Source: SCGC-AAA471-B05 sp032249055
GTDB taxonomy: Archaea; Thermoproteota; Thermoprotei; Gearchaeales; Gearchaeaceae
Assembly: GCA_032249055.1 (NCBI GenBank)
Contig: JAVVGP010000022.1
Location: forward strand, 1 to 11,819
Direction of reading: 5' to 3'
Length of the DNA: 11,819 bases
The notes under the pieces were generated by a model, which did not search any database, had not been told where the DNA came from, and saw only the letters and a list, made by a program, of their open reading frames with translations. Positions 1 to 5,854 of the stretch are shown piece after piece (position 1 is the first letter of the stretch; each line of letters starts with the position of its first letter). Position numbers and translations under genes: made by a program.

Positions 1-509
1 GTTATTAGTCCTTTTTTAAGCAAACTTTTTGCCAATTTTTTCTTTTTTGCTAACAGTTTATTGAAATAAGTAGATCTCTTTCCAAACTCTGGAAAGGTAA
101 CGTGCATGAGAAAAAGTAATTCATCTTTAGATAGTTTATCATAAAGTTCTCTGATTAATTTCATTGCTGCAAGAAGTTCTTTAAAGTGTGGATCTACGCT
201 ATTTTCTTTAACAATTTGCTCATAAATTTCCGTTCCTTTTTCAGTAAGAGAGCATCGCCCGCGTTTATCAACAGAAAAAGCATTTACATAGTAAGCGGGT
301 TTATCTATTAATTCACTTATATCAGATGAAAAGGGCCCTTTATGGTGCTTTTTAAATTTTAAAAACCTTGAAGCTTTAGGGTATGTTTTAGATAAAATGA
401 ACAGTTCCTTCTGTAAATGTTCACGTGAAGGAATTGGCCTATCAACAACTCCGAGAATTAAAATCATATATCTCTCGATTATCTCAAGCTCATTAAGCTC
501 TTTTTGCAT
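1..509 (-). CDS. Winged-helix / Panacea-like archaeal protein, partial (3' end beyond left edge)
   Basis: An open frame of 169 codons runs from ATG at 509 to the window edge with no stop, so the C-terminus is missing. Residues 5-40 are helical and contain RPIPSREHLQKELFILS. A basic HHKGPFS segment (55-61) follows, and then a turn with CSLTEKGTEIYEQI (86-99) that looks like a wing leading into a helix. A second helical part (residues 120-169) carries a TFPEFGKRS motif. The pattern of a PI-x-R-x-LQKE-F helix followed by a KGPFS segment recalls archaeal winged-helix proteins and SocA/Panacea-type antitoxin domains. I cannot name the family with certainty. The start is supported by a TATA-like box 31 bases upstream, which suggests a leaderless transcript. 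DNA-binding regulator or antitoxin-like partner is an inference. Confidence 0.75.
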   Translation of the reverse strand, partial: MQKELNELEIIERYMILILGVVDRPIPSREHLQKELFILSKTYPKASRFLKFKKHHKGPFSSDISELIDKPAYYVNAFSVDKRGRCSLTEKGTEIYEQIVKENSVDPHFKELLAAMKLIRELYDKLSKDELLFLMHVTFPEFGKRSTYFNKLLAKKKKLAKSLLKKGLI

Positions 510-532
510 ATTCTTATAGTTTTAAGATTTTT

Positions 533-548
533 AGATATTTAAAAGTTT
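533..548 (-). promoter_or_regulatory. Archaeal TATA box for the left-edge gene
   Basis: Read on the minus strand the sequence is AACTTTTAAATATC, centred about 31 bases before the ATG at 509. This is the usual spacing for leaderless crenarchaeal transcription. Confidence 0.55.
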
Positions 549-884
549 AATAGTCATACTTACAGTGAAGTTTTTTACAAGAACGATGCGATCGAGCAAG
601 TTATTACAATATGCTATAAATGTAAAGTAGCATTATAAGTGTTTAGCTGGAACTCAGATTAACCTAATAGAGAAGCGAAATTTTCTAAACTAGTAAATTA
701 ATAGAATAGGAAAAGAATGTAATAATAATAGATCAAATAAGTAAGGTTATAATTTTCATCTTTGCTGGACAGACATTTCTTTATGATAGTTTATTTGGAT
801 GATATTCTTGTAGGTATAGGTTATTGTAGTAAGGATTAAAAGTTTAAATTTTGCACTAAGCCATCTTAAGTGTAAGATTTAAAG
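549..884. other. AT-rich intergenic stretch without a recognisable gene
   Basis: All frames are closed by frequent stops. The longest suggestive piece is an 18-codon plus-strand reading at 783-839 (MIVYLDDILVGIGY...), which is too short to assign. No tRNA-like structure or tandem repeat is apparent. It separates two divergent genes and may contain decayed coding sequence. Confidence 0.5.
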
Positions 885-905
885 AATATTTAAATGTTTA
901 TAGAG
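885..905 (+). promoter_or_regulatory. TATA region for the phosphorylase-like gene
   Basis: Two overlapping candidates precede the ATG at 929: AATATTTAAATG about 39 bases upstream and GTTTATAGAG about 28 bases upstream. The second would give a leaderless message and the first a leader of roughly 14 bases. No Shine-Dalgarno sequence is visible. Confidence 0.5.
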
Positions 906-928
906 ATTGCTAAGATTTATTAAATTAA

Positions 929-2167
929 ATGGAAGTTCAAGAAATAGCCAAGTTATACGACCATGTAGAGCCGATTCCTTTAGATATCTATCCAATTGTA
1001 AAGGTAGAAAATCACACAATGGGAAACCGTCTGTCTGAATATATTGCACAAAAAATTCCACATGCAGTTGTTGATAAAATAGTTAAGAACAAAATTCCTG
1101 TAGAAGTGCATGGTGCATACGATGGTCATATTAGCATTCTTAAAAAGAAGTATAGATGGGATAGTGTAACGCTTTATTATTCAATGTCAAAGCCTAATCA
1201 ACGTAGATTTAAATACGAAAGACCAAAATTTTACAAAGTTACAACCAAAGGAAAAAGCTTTATTATTCTAACCGTCTTTCCAGGTAAAGATTATGTAAAT
1301 CACTATGCAAGCTTGTTGAAGAACTCGATAGAAAGTAAAATGCCAGGTCTCTCAGCGGATATACTAAGCGTTTTTCGATACCCTGAGATAGAAGAGAACA
1401 TATATGCTTGGAGTGGTCTTGCTGAAATGAATATTGTTCAAGAAAATGATGTAATAATTATTGGTTATCTTTCGCATATAATACGAGAGTTTATGTGGAA
1501 CGGATTTGATTTGGTCAAAAGCCGTGTTTATTCAAAAGATAATCTGTTCGAGTGGATAATAATGAAGAATAATAGAGGGCATAGAATTCTCCTTTTAGGC
1601 TCCATTTACAGTTATTGGGGCGATATTATAGGTAGGATCGCAGAAAATCTTTATCATGAGGGAGCAAGTCTTATAGTACATATAGCTAATGTAGGGTCAT
1701 GTAGAGAGCCTAAGGACGTTTATTCAAACATTTTCATTCCAATGTTTTTTTGTAAGAAAGAAGGAGGAACTATTACTTTTTCTGCAAATCCATGGAATCC
1801 TCTCCTCGAAGAATACTGGGATTATAATAGCGGAATACATATGGTCATACCCACCACGTTAGAAGAAACATACGATACAAGGAAAATTATTACGCGTCTC
1901 GGTGTTACGTCTGTTGATACTGAGGCTACTAACATTGTCATGGCTGCTGAAAAGTATACTCGAACTTCGGGTAGGTTGGTGGGATTCAGTGGAGTTTATA
2001 TCTGCACCGATTATGTGCGAAAGTCTTCGCAAAAGAGACTGAAACCCAAATTTGATTTAGCAAATAGAACTCCGAAAGCTAATGAGGTTCGTGAGAGAGC
2101 TATTGTTAATTGTATAAGAACCGTCATGCCTTTTTTTCAAAAATTAACTATAACCCCAAGAGCTTAA
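929..2167 (+). CDS. Uncharacterised protein with C-terminal nucleoside-phosphorylase-like domain
   Basis: This is a 412-residue soluble protein. Residues 217-375 resemble the PNP/UDP phosphorylase fold. RILLLGSIYSYWGDIIGRIAE and then NVGSC (254-258) match the phosphate-binding VGSCG strand of bacterial purine nucleoside phosphorylase (DeoD). GVTSVDTEATNIVMAAE (325-341) matches the ribose-binding GVEMEA region, with the glutamate kept at 332 but Met replaced by Thr. VYICTDYVR (356-364) matches the TICTVSDHIR segment, with Asp361 in the place of the catalytic Asp. The N-terminal 200 residues are unfamiliar and make the protein much longer than the usual 230-290 of the family. No signal peptide or membrane segment is evident. 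Purine or nucleotide glycosidic-bond chemistry is an inference; a sensory or defence role is also possible. It converges on an ArsR-like regulator 16 bases away. Confidence 0.7.
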   Translation: MEVQEIAKLYDHVEPIPLDIYPIVKVENHTMGNRLSEYIAQKIPHAVVDKIVKNKIPVEVHGAYDGHISILKKKYRWDSVTLYYSMSKPNQRRFKYERPKFYKVTTKGKSFIILTVFPGKDYVNHYASLLKNSIESKMPGLSADILSVFRYPEIEENIYAWSGLAEMNIVQENDVIIIGYLSHIIREFMWNGFDLVKSRVYSKDNLFEWIIMKNNRGHRILLLGSIYSYWGDIIGRIAENLYHEGASLIVHIANVGSCREPKDVYSNIFIPMFFCKKEGGTITFSANPWNPLLEEYWDYNSGIHMVIPTTLEETYDTRKIITRLGVTSVDTEATNIVMAAEKYTRTSGRLVGFSGVYICTDYVRKSSQKRLKPKFDLANRTPKANEVRERAIVNCIRTVMPFFQKLTITPRA

Positions 2168-2183
2168 GACTTTTTGGCTTATA

Positions 2184-2576
2184 TTATTCAGAATCATGAT
2201 AATGAATGTAATCTTCTCTTTCAGTCTTAATAGCAGCGTTTACCAACTTTAGTTCTTCCAACTCATTTCTCATATTCTCTATGATCTTCAAACCTAACGG
2301 AGTAAGAGCATAATATGATAGCGATTTACTTCTTCTTTGTATTATGTTCTTTACGAGGTTTACATTTTTAAGAAGTTTAAGATGGTATGCCAAGACGCTA
2401 GAACTTAAACCAAGTCTCTTTTTTAACTCGTTAAACGATTTCCCTTCACTTGGATTATTAGGATTATAAAGAGTTAACAAAATTTCAATACGTTTTTCAT
2501 CAGAGAGGGCAGAATATAGTCTTGCATAATCTCTTACTTGAATTCCTAAGGATTCTAACTTTTTTGTAATTCCCAT
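2184..2576 (-). CDS. ArsR-like winged-helix transcriptional regulator
   Basis: A 130-residue protein. Residues 16-38 form the opening helix (YARLYSALSDEKRIEILLTL). The helix-turn-helix covers about 47-72 (FNELKKRLGLSSSVLAYHLKLLKN), with a basic wing at 78-91 (IIQRRSKSLSYYALT), then a long C-terminal helix (93-117) suited to dimerisation. The SDEKRIEIL and S-V-L-A-YHL-LL patterns are typical of archaeal ArsR-family repressors. No CxC metal-binding site is present, so it is unlikely to be a classical metal sensor; the tail has two histidines (HYHD). The start is supported by a TATA box about 34 bases upstream. It may repress itself through the repeats next to that promoter, and perhaps controls the convergent phosphorylase-like gene; both are inference. 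Confidence 0.85.
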   Translation of the reverse strand: MGITKKLESLGIQVRDYARLYSALSDEKRIEILLTLYNPNNPSEGKSFNELKKRLGLSSSVLAYHLKLLKNVNLVKNIIQRRSKSLSYYALTPLGLKIIENMRNELEELKLVNAAIKTEREDYIHYHDSE

Positions 2577-2603
2577 TTTTCACTATATACAAAATACTAG
2601 AAC

Positions 2604-2643
2604 GAATATTTAAAGTTAATTTTTATTGACTAAGTTAATTTTT
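2604..2643 (-). promoter_or_regulatory. Promoter of the ArsR-like gene with tandem 12-base repeat (putative operator)
   Basis: The TATA-like box (TTTAAATATT on the minus strand, 2606-2615) lies about 34 bases upstream of the ATG at 2576. Immediately beyond it the 12-mer AAGTTAATTTTT occurs twice on the plus strand, at 2613-2624 and 2632-2643. The 19-base period is just under two helical turns. Direct repeats abutting the TATA/BRE position are a plausible binding site for the adjacent winged-helix protein or an activator. Confidence 0.45.
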
Positions 2644-2729
2644 CTATACTGTAAAATACCCATCTTTGGTGAAAAACTTATAATTAATAATTTTCTCCTC
2701 TAAACTCAGTACTACTTAAGATAATGTTC

Positions 2730-2771
2730 ATGGTTATGAGATTGTTATAAGATTATCCATATCATGACCAT
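2730..2771. repeat. Imperfect 10-bp inverted repeat in the 2577-2808 intergenic gap
   Basis: ATGGTTATGA (2730-2739) pairs with TCATGACCAT (2762-2771). There is one position that is a G-U pair only if transcribed on the plus strand, and the loop is 22 bases. No gene is visible in this gap otherwise. It could be a weak RNA hairpin or chance in AT-rich DNA. Confidence 0.25.
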
Positions 2772-2808
2772 TTTAGTGTTTTTAAGTTGCATAAAGTTTA
2801 AGTGTTTA

Positions 2809-3291
2809 TTATAAAAATTTTTTCAATTTCTCTATAAAGTTTTTAACATCTTCCATAGCACTTCTTACAGCTTCTTCTGGAAACCAATTCTCATAAAAGT
2901 TTTGATGAAGTGAAGTAGCTGAGAACCAGAATTTCATGATTTCTTTATCATCTTTCTCTTTGCTTAATTCTGCAACATACCTGAGTAACTCTCCATGACT
3001 TCTAAGCTCTTTTCCTTCTTTTGCAGCTAAAGCCTTAACAATCTGAGTTGCAGCTCCCCAAGCTTTTTCTGATGCTTGAACTAAATCTTTTTTCGTTAAG
3101 AATTCTTCCGCATTCCTTAAATATTTTTCTGAAAGCTTTAAATGAATTTCAGCTTTTGTTTCAGGATCAAGAGGTTCATTAAGAAATTTTGATAAAGCTT
3201 CTATCATTAATTCTTCTTCAGAAATTCCAGCTCTTTCGGCTTCTTCCTTTAATTTTTTCTCAATTTTCTTAGGTAATACTAAAGATATCAC
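2809..3291 (-). CDS. PaREP1-family (HEPN-like) protein with N-terminal ribbon-helix-helix-like segment
   Basis: A 160-residue protein starting at GTG, supported by a TATA-like box about 30 bases upstream. Residues 1-38 (SLVLPKKIEKKLKEEAERAG...) read as a strand plus two helices of the ribbon-helix-helix type. Residues 43-160 match the archaeal PaREP1 pattern: LSEKYLRNAEEFLTKKDLVQA, QASEKAWGAA (72-81), SHGEL (98-102) and the SLHQNFYENWF block (127-137). PaREP1 proteins are all-helical, related to HEPN domains, and abundant in thermophilic archaea; their function is not settled, although HEPN proteins often act as RNases or toxin partners. It is divergent from a VapB antitoxin gene across 173 bases, so this may be a toxin-antitoxin locus, but I see no clear catalytic R-x4-6-H motif. 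Confidence 0.8.
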   Translation of the reverse strand: MISLVLPKKIEKKLKEEAERAGISEEELMIEALSKFLNEPLDPETKAEIHLKLSEKYLRNAEEFLTKKDLVQASEKAWGAATQIVKALAAKEGKELRSHGELLRYVAELSKEKDDKEIMKFWFSATSLHQNFYENWFPEEAVRSAMEDVKNFIEKLKKFL

Positions 3292-3314
3292 TTCTTTAAA
3301 AAATATCTTAAAAA

Positions 3315-3327
3315 TTCTATAAAAGTA
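3315..3327 (-). promoter_or_regulatory. TATA box for the PaREP1 gene
   Basis: CTTTTATAGA on the minus strand lies about 30 bases upstream of the GTG at 3291. There is no Shine-Dalgarno sequence between them, so transcription is probably leaderless. Confidence 0.45.
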
Positions 3328-3429
3328 TGTTGATATGAAATTTAAGCTTAATGAATTTACAATCTATTTTTAAGACTATTGAACAATAATTTCCATTGAT
3401 CCTTTTAGGAAAGAATGATATTTTAAATT

Positions 3430-3446
3430 CTTTTTTTATAAAAAAT
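3430..3446 (+). promoter_or_regulatory. TATA box for vapB
   Basis: TTTTTTTATAAAAAAT lies 25-30 bases before the ATG at 3465, the expected spacing for a leaderless message. The 173-base region 3292-3464 thus holds two divergent promoters and nothing else I can recognise. Confidence 0.5.
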
Positions 3447-3464
3447 AATAAAATCTTATAATTT

Positions 3465-3719
3465 ATGCAAACTATCAGCATAAGAATAGACGAAGAGTTG
3501 AAGAAAAAGATGACGGAGTTAAGCCATATAAATTGGAGCGAAGTAATAAGGAGGAAAATAGAGGAGGTCATAGAAGAAGAAATGAAAAGAAAGAAGGGAG
3601 GAAAAGATTATAAAAGAATATTAGAAGCTTCTGTAAAATCTTACGAATTCTTCCTAAAATACGGCAGTAAAAAGTCTGAAGAAAGCATAAGAAAATGGCG
3701 TGATAGAAATTGGCAGTAG
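3465..3719 (+). CDS. vapB: VapB-type ribbon-helix-helix antitoxin (orphan)
   Basis: An 84-residue protein. The N-terminus has a beta strand and two helices (TISIRIDEELKKKMTEL, then NWSEVIRRKIEEVIEEE), the standard archaeal VapB DNA-binding fold. The C-terminal half (residues 48-84) has a helix and a SEESIRKWRDR segment of the kind that wraps around a VapC PIN toxin. In archaeal vapBC pairs the toxin gene normally overlaps or directly follows vapB. Here only a few VapC-like codons follow (3710-3736) before a stop. The antitoxin therefore looks intact but without its own partner. It could still neutralise a VapC encoded elsewhere or act as a regulator. Confidence 0.85.
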   Translation: MQTISIRIDEELKKKMTELSHINWSEVIRRKIEEVIEEEMKRKKGGKDYKRILEASVKSYEFFLKYGSKKSEESIRKWRDRNWQ

Positions 3720-3736
3720 TTATATCTCATTTTTAA
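3710..3736 (+). pseudogene. Possible vapC start remnant
   Basis: TTG at 3710 overlaps the end of vapB by 10 bases and opens a reading of LAVVISHF followed by TAA. VapC toxins of this type commonly begin (M/V)AVVIDAS with an essential Asp, and this reading matches up to Ile and then diverges. No PIN-domain motif can be found downstream in any frame. The fragment fits a toxin gene lost by deletion or replacement just after its fifth codon. The match is very short, so this is tentative. Confidence 0.3.
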
Positions 3737-3740
3737 GTTC

Positions 3741-3787
3741 TTTAGTTCTAGAAAGTTATGTACTTGCTTCTTCTCGTTAGAACTAAA
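3741..3787. repeat. Perfect 10-bp inverted repeat downstream of vapB
   Basis: TTTAGTTCTA (3741-3750) and TAGAACTAAA (3778-3787) are exact reverse complements separated by 27 bases. It could form a hairpin in the 3' end of a vapB transcript or mark a rearrangement. It is short enough that chance cannot be excluded in AT-rich DNA. Confidence 0.35.
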
Positions 3788-3811
3788 ATAGATTACCGGA
3801 AAATCTTTACA

Positions 3812-3893
3812 ATAGGCTGAAATCTTACCACTTATGGCATTATGTGAAGATTTAAATGTTTTTTAAGATTAGACGACGGCCTTTTCAGCCTAT
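3812..3893. repeat. Perfect 11-bp inverted repeat with 60-base spacing
   Basis: ATAGGCTGAAA (3812-3822) and TTTCAGCCTAT (3883-3893) are exact reverse complements. The arms are richer in G and C than the surroundings and enclose a TATA-like TTTAAATG (3851-3858). They lie directly before a decayed coding region that starts at 3897. They could be ends of a lost small element or base-paired arms of an RNA. Confidence 0.35.
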
Positions 3894-3896
3894 CAA

Positions 3897-4265
3897 TGTC
3901 TTTATATGATTTAGTAAAAGCATTCAGAGTTGCTATATTGAAATGAAGGTTTCTTTAAATTATGAGGAAATTCTAGCTATAAGACTACTATCAAATGGGA
4001 TATATAGCTTCTAATATAAAATGACTATGAAGTGCTCTTAAAAAGATTTCTTATTGGAGAGGAGGTCAACTTTTTGAATAAAAGAGTATAAGAAAAGTGA
4101 TAGATTATAGCATGGTATAATTTAAATTAGTATAATTATGATTATACAAAATTACTTCAAAAATTGGGAAAAAGAATTAAAAGTTATAAATTCCATCTTT
4201 TAATCGTTTATAGAAAAGGACAAGAAGATAACTTAATATTAGAAGTTAATAAAAACATAATATGA
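3897..4265 (+). pseudogene. Decayed, frameshifted gene of unknown family (left of the dehydrogenase)
   Basis: Several protein-like pieces lie in order on one strand. They are MSLYDLVKAFRVAILK (3897-3947, frame of 3897), KVSLNYEEILAIRLLSNG (from 3943, shifted by one), DYEVLLKRFLIGEEVNFLNK (from 4023, back in the first frame), and YDYTKLLQKLGKRIKSYKFH continuing through LLIVYRKGQEDNLILEVNK to a TGA at 4263-4265. Stops and frame changes separate the pieces. Their amino-acid composition is coding-like, and the last stop overlaps the dehydrogenase start. A TATA-like box at 3850-3859 precedes the first piece. I do not recognise the family. The first piece is related to one on the other side of the dehydrogenase (5256-5298). 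Confidence 0.45.
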
Positions 4266-5182
4266 TTATTTCTTTTATAAAGTTACCTAAAGAAGCCAAA
4301 GAAATGCTTAAAGAATATGAAGTAAAAGATGAGAACATTAGCGATGAAGATTTGGAAAAAGCTAAGATCATCATTGCTCTTCCTAGAGATATTAACGAAA
4401 GCATAATTTCCAAAGCTAAGAATCTTGAAGCAATACAAACAATATCAGCAGGTGTTGATGGTTTGCCTTTTCATATTTTGCCTAAAAATGTTAAAGTATT
4501 TTCCAATGCCGGTGCTTTTAATATTCCTGTAGCTGAGCATGCATGGGCTTTAATACTTGCTTCAGCAAAAATGGTTGGAAGAAAGAAACCTTACAAAACT
4601 TATTTGCTAACAAACAAAACTTTGCTTGTGTTAGGTGCAGGAGAAATAGGTAGCGAAATAGCAAGAATTGGAAAATTTGCTTTCAATATGTATGTAATAG
4701 GTGTATCAAGATCATTTAAATATCCTCAATACTTCGATGAAAGATATAACATAGATAAACTTACTGAAGTTATACCTAGAGCAAACGTTATTGTTAATGC
4801 TCTTCCTTTAAACAAGTATACATTTAAAATATTGAATTATGATTTGTTAAAGCATGTTGCTAAAGAATGTATTATTGTTAATGTTGGAAGAGGAGATACG
4901 ATAGATGAAGAAGGAATTTATAGACTTCTCAAAGAAAGACCTGATGTAAGATTTGCAACAGACGTATTTTGGATTAAGAATGGCTATGAGGATTTTGAAT
5001 CAAAGCTTTGGGAGCTTGAGAATTTTACAGGCACTCCTCATATAGCTGGTGGAGGAGGAAATGAGGAAGTGTTGATGAATGCAATAATTAAAGCTGTTAA
5101 AAACGTCAAAATGTACTTGGAAAGAGGAGAAGCCAAAAATTTAGTAAGAATTGAAGATTACATTTTTACATTATCAGAATAA
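4262..5182 (+). CDS. D-isomer-specific 2-hydroxyacid dehydrogenase family protein
   Basis: A 306-residue cytosolic NAD(P)-dependent oxidoreductase of the D-lactate/phosphoglycerate/glyoxylate reductase superfamily. The substrate domain contains QTISAGVDGLP (59-69) and NIPVAEHAWALILA (87-100). The Rossmann motif is GAGEIGSEIARIG (125-137). Catalytic Arg210 lies in IVNVGRGDTID, and catalytic His260 in TGTPHIAGG. The usual catalytic Glu five residues after the DVF aspartate is not there: Asp234-Val-Phe is followed by Trp-Ile-Lys (Lys239), with a Glu only at 243. The protein is also shorter at the N-terminus than PGDH-type enzymes and has no regulatory domain. Substrate is unknown. The start follows weak TATA candidates (TTTATAG at 4206-4212 and CTTAATATTA at 4232-4241). 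The gene stands alone between two decayed regions. Confidence 0.85.
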   Translation: MIISFIKLPKEAKEMLKEYEVKDENISDEDLEKAKIIIALPRDINESIISKAKNLEAIQTISAGVDGLPFHILPKNVKVFSNAGAFNIPVAEHAWALILASAKMVGRKKPYKTYLLTNKTLLVLGAGEIGSEIARIGKFAFNMYVIGVSRSFKYPQYFDERYNIDKLTEVIPRANVIVNALPLNKYTFKILNYDLLKHVAKECIIVNVGRGDTIDEEGIYRLLKERPDVRFATDVFWIKNGYEDFESKLWELENFTGTPHIAGGGGNEEVLMNAIIKAVKNVKMYLERGEAKNLVRIEDYIFTLSE

Positions 5183-5255
5183 ATGGTAAGACACTGAGCT
5201 CTTATGCTGTTTATTTTAAAAAATTTGGCGATATCTCATTTAACTTAAACAAGAA

Positions 5256-5687
5256 CTTTATAAGACTTAAGAAAAGCTTTCTGTGTTGCTATATTTAAGA
5301 AGATTTTTTAGAGCCTAGTTTTTTGACTAAAATCCTTCGAAGATTTCTTAAAGCCATAAATGGGAAAACTTTGAGCTGAAGGTTTTTCATAAAATTATAA
5401 ATTAATGTGGGAACAATGAATCATTCTAAAAAATTCTAACTTCAAATTAGAGAAAATAGAAAAACTTGCATAGCTATTTTATAAGCTTAAAGCTAAGGCT
5501 AGAAAGTTTGGATGTGCTGATACTTTGAAAAATAGGTTCATTTCTCAGTATTTCCTAATAGTTAAGCCTAGGAAATAGTAGATTTTATTTTTTAGCAAAA
5601 TTATTCAAAGATCTGCATGAAATTGCTTTATTTTATGAAGTAGTTTCATGCAGATTGAGGAGTAAAATGCTGAATTATAAAAAATAA
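5256..5687 (+). pseudogene. Decayed coding region of unknown family (right of the dehydrogenase)
   Basis: Protein-like pieces appear in order on the plus strand with stops and frame changes between them. They are DLRKAFCVAIFKKIF (5265-5309), LTKILRRFLKAINGKTLS (5320-5376), EKIEKLA-stop-LFYKLKAKARKFGCADTLKN continuing to ISQYFLIVKPRK (5450-5578), and LAKLFKDLHEIALFYEVVSC ending RLRSKMLNYKK (5592-5687). The first piece aligns with the start of the decayed gene at 3897, including DL-KAF-VAI. No frame is open throughout, and I cannot name the family. The 672-base gap 5183-5854 otherwise holds two hairpins and the aldolase promoter. Confidence 0.4.
5610..5656 (+). repeat. Long hairpin, 21-bp stem with 5-base loop
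   Basis: ATCTGCATGAAA (5611-5622) is exactly complementary to TTTCATGCAGAT (5644-5655). The stem continues inward for eight more pairs, three of them G-U, and outward by one G-U, leaving the loop TTTTA (5631-5635). The G-U pairs form only in a plus-strand transcript. The sequence overlaps the last piece of the decayed coding region (HEIALFYEVVSC), so it may be an RNA structure, an end of a mobile element, or an accident of coding sequence. Confidence 0.5.
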
Positions 5688-5702
5688 ATAAAAAATAAAT
5701 TC

Positions 5703-5727
5703 AGGATGGCCCGCTGGCGGCCATCTT
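5703..5727. repeat. GC-rich hairpin in AT-rich surroundings
   Basis: GATGGCC (5705-5711) and GGCCATC (5719-5725) are perfect complements around a 7-base GC-rich loop, and an A-T and a G-U pair extend the stem to nine. On the plus strand a T/A-rich tract follows, as in a transcription terminator. The local G+C content is far above that of the region. A terminator, a small structured RNA or the imprint of a mobile-element end are all possible. Confidence 0.45.
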
Positions 5728-5817
5728 AATTTTAAATTATTTAAAAATAAAAAAGTATGTTCCTAAGCTAGAGGATTCGTTTAATTTTTGGTAATGAAAA
5801 TCATTTATTATCGCAAT

Positions 5818-5840
5818 CTTAATACTTAAAAATTATTAAG
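5818..5840 (+). promoter_or_regulatory. Aldolase promoter with overlapping inverted repeat
   Basis: A TATA-like ACTTAAAAATTA (5824-5835) lies about 25 bases before the ATG at 5855, indicating a leaderless transcript. It sits between CTTAATA (5818-5824) and TATTAAG (5834-5840), which are exact reverse complements with a 9-base spacer. A dimeric regulator bound there would block TBP, so the repeat is a candidate operator; this is inference. Confidence 0.45.
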
Positions 5841-5854
5841 TAGTAAATTAATTT

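Noticed and set aside
783..839. Reading MIVYLDDILVG... recalling the YxDD of reverse transcriptases
   Set aside because: It is only 18 codons long and no other reverse-transcriptase motif or template-like RNA is nearby.
879..1061. Minus-strand 60-codon reading
   Set aside because: It lies opposite the start of the phosphorylase-like gene and its promoter, with no recognisable motif.
3317..3571. Minus-strand 84-codon reading
   Set aside because: It overlaps the divergent promoter region and vapB antisense, and its low-complexity hydrophobic composition is that of an AT-rich shadow frame.
5677..5700. Short A/T-rich direct repeat (AAAAAATAAAT twice)
   Set aside because: This is low-complexity sequence expected in such AT-rich DNA; it is not a convincing repeat array.
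5183..5854. Complete IS200/IS605-type element based on the two hairpins
   Set aside because: No TnpA or TnpB motifs can be read in the interval and no target-site signature can be shown from this window alone.
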